DNA from: an uncultured Granulosicoccaceae bacterium | GTDB lineage: Bacteria > Pseudomonadota > Gammaproteobacteria > Granulosicoccales > Granulosicoccaceae | Direction of reading: 5' to 3' | DNA length: 64,000 bases | Assembly (NCBI GenBank): GCA_938006335.1 | Contig: CALLMF010000008.1 | Span: 38,241-102,240 of the forward strand | Shown here: positions 54,601-63,600 of the stretch, piece by piece | Numbering within the stretch: the first letter of the stretch is position 1 | Layout of the letters: the number at the start of each line of letters is the position of its first letter | Notes under the pieces: generated by a model | Told to the model about the DNA's origin: nothing | What the model saw: the letters and a program-made list of their open reading frames with translations, nothing else | Database searches by the model: none | Program-made: the position numbers and the translations under genes

Positions 54601-57600
54601 CGGGCAGGGTGAGGTCCCAGCTACCGTCGCCATTGTCGACCAGGTCGCCGTCGCCAGCGGTGTAGGTGACGCCATCCACTTCGACAGTCAGTGTCTCATC
54701 GGGAGCCACGCTTGCCGTGCCGGAGATGACCGGTGAGGCATTGTTGGTGACCTGAGGTGTGACCTCGGGCGCAGCGGGTGCGGTGAAGTCGATGACGAGT
54801 TCACCGGCGGTCGTGTCTACGGAGACATTGCCGGCAGCATCGGTGACGGTAGCGACGACGTCATAGCTGCCTTCAGCCAGAGGCGTCGGGATGCCGAGGG
54901 CCCAGGTACCGTCGCCATTGTCGACGAGGTTACCGTCGCCGGCGGTGTAGACAACGCCATCCACTTCGACGGTGAGTGTCTCACCAGGTGCCACGGGGGC
55001 AGTGCCCGATATCACCGGGGTGGTGTCGCTGGTGGTCAGTGCTGTGACGGTAGGCGTTACCGGGTCGCTCGTGTCGATGATGAGCTCACCGGCTGTTGCA
55101 TCGCCAGTAGAGTTACCGGCTTCATCGGTGACGGTAGCTACGACGTCGTAACTGCCTTCGGCAAGTGGGGTCGGGATGGTCAGACCCCAGGTGCCATCGC
55201 CGTTGTCGACGAGATTGCCGTCGCCTGCGGTATACGTGACGCCATCAACGGTGACGGTCAGCTTTTCACCGGCTCCCACGGTTGCGTTACCCGATATGAC
55301 AGGAGTGGTGTTGTTCGTGTTTGCTGGCGTGACGGTCGGTACAACCGGATCGGTCGTGTCGATGACGAGCTCGCCGGCCGTGGCATCACTGGAGGTGTTG
55401 CCCGCTTCGTCAGTGACGGTGGCAACAACATCGTAGCTGCCTTCGGCAAGCGGTGTAGAGATGGTGATATCCCAGGTGCCGTCGCCGTTGTCAACGAGAT
55501 TGCCATCACCTGCGGTATACGTGATGCCATCGACAGTGGCCGATAGTATCTCACCGGGCCCCACGGTGGCAGTACCGGATATGACGGGAGTAGTGTCATT
55601 GGTGTTGGCTGGGGTGACCGTCGGTAGGACCGGATCAGTCGTGTCGATGACAAGCTCACCTACAGTCGCGTCGCTGGCAGAGTTTCCGGCTTCATCGGTA
55701 ACGGTCGCCACGACGTCATAACTGCCTTCGGCAAGCGGCGTCGGGATGGTCAAATCCCATGTGCCATCGGCTTTGTCGACGAGGTTGCCGTCGCCTGCGG
55801 TGTAGGTCACGCCATCAACGGTCACCGTTAGTGTTTCACCAGGACCGACGGTGGCGGTCCCTGAGATCACGGGTGCGGTGTCGCTGGTATTTGCGGCAGT
55901 GACCGTGGGCGTTACCGGATCGGTGGTGTCGATGACAAGTTCGCCCACAGTAGTGTCACTGCTGGCATTGCCCGCTTCGTCAGTGACGGTAGCGGCGACA
56001 TCAAAGCTGCCTTCGGCAAGCGGCGTCGGGATGGTCAGATCCCAGGTGCCATCGCCGTTGTCAACGAGAGTGCCATCACTTGCGGTGTACGTGACCCCAC
56101 CAACGGTGACCGACAGTGTCTCACCGGGTCCCACGGTAGCAGTACCCGAAATGACCGGCGTGGTGTCATTGGTGTTCGCTGGTGTGACAGTTGGTATGAC
56201 CGGGTCGGTGATGTCGATGACGAGCTCACCGGCGGTGGCGTCACTGCTGGCATTGCCCGCTTCGTCAGTGACGGTGGCGACGACATCGTAGCTACCTTCG
56301 GTAAGCGGTGTCGGGATGGTCAGATCCCAGGTACTGTCGCCATTGTCGACGAGGTTGCCATCGCCTGCGGAGTAGGTGACGCCATCCACGGTGACCGTCA
56401 GTGTCTCACCCGGCCCCACAGTAGCAGTACCTGAAATGACCGGCGTGGTGTCGCTGGTGTTGGTGGGAGTCACCGTCGGCGTAACCGGATCGGTGATATC
56501 TATTTCGAGTTCACTTGTAGTGTTGTCAGTGGTGACGTTGCCCGCAGCGTCGGTCACAGTGACCGCAACGTCATGGCGACCTTCAGCCAAAGCGACGGGA
56601 ATCGCGAGATCCCAGGTGCCATCGCCATTGTCGACAAGGCTACCGTCGCCGGCGGAATAGGTCACACCATCAACGCTGACTGTCAGGGTTTCGCCAGACG
56701 CGACGGTTGCAGTACCTGACAGCACCGGGGTCGTATCGTTGGTGATCTGGTACGTTGCCGTGGGCACGACCGGTGGCGTGGTATCGATGATCAATTCGCC
56801 CGCGGTGGCATCGCTTGTTGCGTTGCCAGCGAGATCAGTGACGGTGGCGGTGACCGCGTAGCCACCTTCCAGAATGGCATTGCCCGCAGGGATTGCAAGC
56901 GTCCAGGTACCGTCGCCGTTATCGACGAGGTTTCCGTCGCCAGCCGTGTAGGTCACACCGTCGACCGTGACGGTGAGTGTCTCCCCTGGTGCCACGGTGG
57001 CACTACCTGATAATACCGGCGTGGTGTCGTTGCCAATCTGAGGATTCACCGTGGGAGCCACTGGCGGTGTGACATCGATCGTGAGCTCAGCGGCGGTTGC
57101 ATCACTGCTCGCGTTGCCGGCAGCATCCGTTACGGTCGCAGTAACGTCGTAGTCGCCTGCTGCCAGTGCCGTCGGGATCGTGAGATCCCAGCTGCCATTA
57201 CCGTTGTCGACGAGATTGCCATCGCCTGCGGTGTAGGTGACTCCATTGACAATGACCGCCAGTGTCTCATCGGGCGCGACCGTGGCGGTACCTGAGATGA
57301 CCGGCGTGGTATCGCTGGTGTTGAGCGCTGTCACCGTTGGCGCGACTGGCGCGACGGTGTCGACGGTCAATTCAACGCTGCTGCTGTCATCGCTGCTGTT
57401 GCCGGCAAGGTCGGTCACTGTCGCCAGCACTTCATAGGCGGCGTCGGCTATCGGTGTCGGCACGGTGAGGCTCCAGGTGCCGTCGCCGTTGTCCACGAGA
57501 TTGCCGTTGCCCGCCGCGTAGATCACGCCATCCACGGTCACGCTCAGTGACTCTCCGGTTTGCACCGTCGCGGTTCCGACGATCGTTGGTGTGGTGTCGC

Positions 57601-60600
57601 TCGTGATCAGAGCGGTGACCGTCGGAATCACGGGATCCGTGAGGTCCACGACAAGTTCGTCAGCGCTTACGTCCGACGTCGCATTGCCGGCAGCATCGGT
57701 GACTGTCACCAGAACGTCATAGGTGTCTTCGGCGAGCGGCATCGTGAGCGTCAGATCCCAGGTGCCATCGCCATTGTCCGCCAGGTTGCCATCGCCTGCG
57801 GTGTAGTTCACGCCATTGATGCTTACGGTCAGCACTTCACCGAGCCCTGCGTTGGCGTTACCCGATACGACCGGTGTGGTGTTGCTTGTGTACAGCGGTG
57901 TGACCGATGGTGTAGTCGGTGCCGTGGTGTCGACCAGCAGCTCACCAGAGCTTGGATCGCTACTGACATTGAGTGCCAGATCAGTCAGCGAGGCGGTAAC
58001 ATCGTAGGAACCTTCTGGTATTGGATCTGATGCGGGTATGGCGAGCGTCCAGGTACCGTCGCCGTTGTCAGTGAGGTTGCCATCGCCTTCAATGTAGGTG
58101 ATGCCATTGACCGTGACCGACAGGGTTTCTCCCGGTGCGGGTGTTGCGGTGCCCTTGAGGATCGGGGTGGTGTTGTTGGTTGTCAGGCTCGTGACACCCG
58201 GCGCTGAGGGGGCCATGGTATCCACGAGAAGATCATCAACACCCGGATCGGTGCTGCTGTTGCCAGCGACATCCGTAACCCGTGCGATGACCTGATAAAG
58301 ACTATCTGCTAGGGCATCGCCCGCCGGGATGGTCAGCGACCAAGTGCCATCCGCGTTGTCAACAAGATCGCCGTCACCCGCGGTGTAGATGATGCCGTTG
58401 ACCTCGACGATCAGTGTTTCACCTGCTCCTGGTGTTGCCGTCCCCTCGATCAGAGGTGTGCCGTTAGCCGTCGCCTGGCTGGTGACACCCGGGGCAATGG
58501 GAGCGGTGACATCGATGATGAGTTCGCCTGCCGTGGTGTCGCTTGATGCGTTTCCAGCGGCATCGGTCACGGTGGCCGTGACGTCGTAGCTGCCCTCGGC
58601 AAGCGAGACCGGTAGCGTGAGATCCCAGGTGCCGTCACCGTTGTCTACAAGGCTGCCGTCGCCGGCGCTGTAGGTCGTTCCATCAATGGTGACCGTCAGT
58701 GTCTCCCCAGCGCCGACCGCCGCTGTACCCGACACGACAGGAGACGGATTGTTGGTCGTTTGTGCAGTCACACTCGGGACTGCAGGTGCCGTGGTATCGA
58801 TGATCAGCTCGTCGAGGGTAGCGTCATTCGTCACGTTGCCCGCGATATCGGTGATGGTGGCAACGACCTCGAAGGTTCCCTCTGACAGGGGCGTGGGAAC
58901 GGTGAGTGCCCAGGTGCCATCGCCGTTGTCAACGAGGTCACCATCACCGGCGGTATAGGTCACACCATCAACCGTGACGGTGAGCGTCTCTCCTGCAGCT
59001 ACCGTTGCCGTGCCAACGATCACGGGTGTCGTGTCGCTGGTGTACAAGGCGGTGACGGTCGGCGCTACAGGCGGTGTGATATCGACGATGAGCTCGTCGA
59101 GGGTGGTGTCGGTACTGGTGTTGCCCGCGGCGTCTGTCACGGTTGCGGTGACCTCGAAGGTCCCTTCCGCAACTGCTGTTGGCAAGGTCAATGCCCAGGT
59201 GCCGTCACCATTGTCGATCAGGTGCCCGTCGCCTGCGGTGTAGGTGATGCCGTCGAGCACAACCGTGAGAACCTCACCTGGGGCAACGGTTGCCGCGCCA
59301 ACGATGAGGGGGGTGGTGTCGTTCGTGGTTTGCGACGTGACGGTGGGTACCGGTGGGGGCGTCGTGTCGATGATGAGCTCATCACTCTCGACGTCTGCGC
59401 TCGTATTGCCCGCCGCGTCGGTTACCGTCGCCGTGACGTCAAAGGTGTCTTCCGGCAGTGAGGTCGGGACAGTGAGCGCCCACGTGCCATCGCCGTTGTC
59501 AACGAGGTGTCCGTCGCCTGCGGTATACGTAACACCATCAACCGTCACCGTCAGTGTGTCACCGGGACCGACCGTTGCGGTGCCAGTAATCACCGGCAGG
59601 TTGTTGCTCGTGGTTTGCGAGCTGACCGTTGGCGTTGCGGGTGCCTGCGTATCGACCGTGAGTTCACCTGTGGTGATGTCGTCGGAGGCGTTGCCAGCGG
59701 CGTCCGTGACGGTTGCGGTCACAGCGTAGACATTGTCGGCCAGTGCGTTGCCAGGCGGAACGGTCAGATCCCACGTGCCGTCGCCGTTGTCGATCAGACG
59801 GCTGTCGCCCACGGTGTAAGTGACACCATTGACTGCTACGGTGAGGACGTCATCGGGGGTGACGATGGCCGTACCCGAGACCGTCGGAGTCGTATCGTTG
59901 GTGATAAGCGCTGCCACGGTGGGCACGGGTGGCGGTGTGACATCTATGACCAACTCGCCAGAGCTGCCATCGCTGGAGGCGTTAGCGGCAGCATCTGTCA
60001 CCGTAGCCGCAACGTCGAAGGTGGCTTCGGCCAGTGCAGTGGGAATCGAGAGATCCCAGGTTCCATCGCCGTTGTCTACAAGATTGCCATCGCCGCTGGT
60101 GTAGCTCACGCCGTCAACCGTGACCACGAGAGTTTCGCCGGCGGCGGCAGTCGCCGTACCGGAGATGATCGGTGTAGTGTCCGACGTGATCAGGTTGGTG
60201 ACGGTCGGCGTTACCGGCGCGACAGTGTCGACCGTCAGCTCGAAGGCGGTGAGATCGCCTGCGGTGTTTGCCGCGGCGTCGGTAATGGTCGCCCTGACCT
60301 CGTAGTTGCCGTCGACGAGCGCCTCACCCGCAGGGATATCGAGGTCCCAGGTGCCGTCGCCGTTGTCGGTCAGGTTGCCGTCGCCTGCCGTGTAGCTGAT
60401 GCCGTTGACACGGACGGTCAGGGTTTCACCGGCAGCGACAACGGCGGTGCCGGAGACTGTCGGTGTCGTGTCGCTGGTGGTGAGTGCCGTGACAGTGGGT
60501 ATCACCGGTGCGATCGTGTCTACGGTCAGCTCATCCGATGTGGCCTCGGTTGACCTGTTGCCGGCACTGTCGGTCACCGTGGCGGTCACGTCGTAGACGC

Positions 60601-63600
60601 CGTCCGCTATCGCGGCCCCCGCCGGGATGTTCAAATCCCACGTGCCATCACCGTTGTTCACGAGGTAACCGTCACCCACAGTGTATGCAATGCCGTTGAC
60701 CGTAACCGTCAGCGTATCGCCCGCATCCACGGTGGCCGTGCCGGAGATGACGGGTGTCGTGTCACTGGTGACGAGTGCTGTAACGGCGGGCGGGGTCGGA
60801 GGTACTGTGTCAACGATCAGCTCGAGCACGGTGGCATCGTCGGTGGCGTTGCCCGCGGTGTCCGTGACCGTTGCGGTGACATCGTACGTGCCGTCAGCAA
60901 CAGCATTGCCGGAAGGAATCGTGAGTTCCCAGGTGCCGTCTCCATTGTCGGCGAGGTTGCCGTCGCCGGCGGTGTAGGTCACCGTGTCCACGGTCACGGT
61001 CAGAGTTTCACCGGTGCCGATGGTCGCGGTGCCTGTGATCAACGGTGTGTCGTCGTTGGTAGTCTGCGACACGACCGTTGGTGTCAACGGCGGGGTCGTG
61101 TCGATGATCAGTTCAGTGCTGGTGCTATCGAGCACCGTGTTTCCAGCAGCATCAGTGACAGAGGTGTTCACGTTGTAGCTGCCTTCGACCAGCGGTGTCG
61201 GGATCACGAGGTCCCAGCTGCCATCGCCATTGTCGACAAGACTGCCATCGCCCGCGGTATAGGTCGTTCCTCCGACGGCGACGCTGAGCGTTTCGCCCGG
61301 ACCGACTGTGGCCGTACCTGAAATGGTGGGTGTGGTATTGAACGTGGTTTGCGTCACCACCGTGGGTGTTACCGGAGGTGTGTTGTCGATGATCAGCTCA
61401 TCGGAACTGATATCCGTGCTGTCATTGCCGGCTACGTCCGTGATGATCGCGGTCACCTCGTAGGTGTCCTCCGGCAACGGCGTCGGTACGGACAGATCCC
61501 AGCTACCATCGCCGTTGTCGACCAGATTGCCGCCGCCAGCGGCGTAGCTCGTGCCGTCCACGGTCACACTCAGAAGGTCACCGGGTGCAAGGCTGGCGCC
61601 GCCCGATAGTGTCGGCAGGTTGTTGTTGGTAACCAGCGACGTCACCGTCGGCACAGTCGGAGGTGTGAGGTCGACGATCAATTCATCGACGCTGCCGTCA
61701 TTGGTGGCATTGCCCGCAGCATCAGTGATCTTGACGCTGACGTCATAGGTGTCTTCTGCCAACGGCGCTGATACGGTAAGCGCCCACGTACCATCGCCAT
61801 TGTCGACAAGATAGCCGTCTCCAGCGGTGTAGTTGATGCCGTCTATCGTGGCGGTCAGTACTTCGCCGAACCCGGTGACGGCCGTGCCGGTCACGGTCGG
61901 TGTGGTCAGCTTGGTAACGAGCGGGTTGACCGTGGGCGCTGTGGGCGCGGTGAGGTCTATCAGTAGTTCACTGGAGCTCGGATCCGAGCTGGTATTACCG
62001 GCAAGGTCGGTCAGTGTGGCCGTAACGTCGTACAGACCCTCGGCGAGCACGTTAGCCGCCGGGATGACAAGCGTCCATGTGCCATCGCCATTGTCGACCA
62101 GATTGCCGTCACCTTCGACATGGACAACACCATTGACGGTGACCGACAGGGTCTCACCGGGTCCCGGGCTTACCGTGCCTTCGAGTGTCGGGGTCGTGAT
62201 GTTGGTCGTCAGGCTCGTGACCCCCGGGGTGCTGGGAGCCGTGAGATCAACCAGCAGATCATCGACGCCTGGATCGGTACTCAGATTACCCACAGCATCG
62301 GTCACGCGGGCAACCACCTGATACACGTTTTCCGGCAGCGCGTTCGATACTGGAATGGTCAGCGCCCAGGTGCCGTCACCGTTGTCGACAAGATCGCCGT
62401 CTCCGGCGGTGTACAGCACACCATTTACCTCGACGGTCAGGGCGTCGCCAGCCATGAGAGTCGCTGTGCCTTCGATCACTGGTGTCGGGTTGGCAGTGGT
62501 CTGGCTGGTAACGCCAGGTGCCAGGGGAGCTGTGAGATCGATATACAGCTCACCCGCGGTGGTATCGCTGGTGGCGTTGCCGGCGCTGTCGGTCACGGTT
62601 GCAGTAACGTCGAACGTACCTTCACTCATCGCCACCGGCAACGTCAGATCCCAGGTGCCATCGCCGTTGTCGGTAAGGTTGCCGTCGCCAGCGGTATATG
62701 TGACGCCGTCAATGGTAACGCTCAGGGTTTCGTTGGCAGCGACGGTTGCCGTACCCGAGATCGTCGGTGTTGGATTGTTGGTGCTCTGTGACACCACAGT
62801 TGGTGTCGCTGGCGCCACGTTGTCGACCGTTAGTTCAAGGTTCGTGGTGTCGCTGCTGCTGTTGCCTGCGGGATCAGTCACCGTGACTGCGACGTCATAG
62901 ATGCCATCTGCCATCGCATTCGCGTTCGGGATGGCGATCTCCCACGTGCCGTCGCCGTTGTCTACAAGATCACCATCGCCAGCGGTGTAGGTCACACCGT
63001 CTATGGTCACGGTCAGGACTTCTCCGGGGGCAACCGTCGCCATTCCTGTCACCAACGGCGTGGTGTCCGTGGTGCTCAGGGTGTTGACCGTTGGAATCAC
63101 GGGGGCGGAGGTGTCAATGGTCAGTTCACCAGCGGTCGCGTCACTGGTCGTGTTGCCTGCGGCGTCGGTGACGCGTGCGGTCACGTCGTAGTTGCCATCC
63201 ACCATCACCACCGGTAGGTCGAGCGTCCAGGTGCCGTCGCCGTTGTTGGTGAGGTTGCCGTCGCCAGCGGTATAGGTCGTGCCGTCGACGACGACCGTGA
63301 GTATCTCGCCGCTTGCGACGGTCGCGGTGCCCGATAGCGTTGGCGTGGTGTCACTGGTATACAGCGGCGTGACGGTCGGTTGTACCGGCGCAACCGTGTC
63401 GACCACCAGTTCGGAACGGGTGATATCGCTCGCGCTATTACCCGCGAGATCGGTGACGCTTGCCGTCACCTCGTAGTTGCCATCGGCAAGCGCGGTCGGG
63501 ACGGTCAGGGTCCACGTACCATCGCCATTGTCGACAAGGTCGCCGTCGCCAGCAGTGTAGGTCACGCCGCTGACCGTGACCGTGAGGGTTTCCCCTGGGT

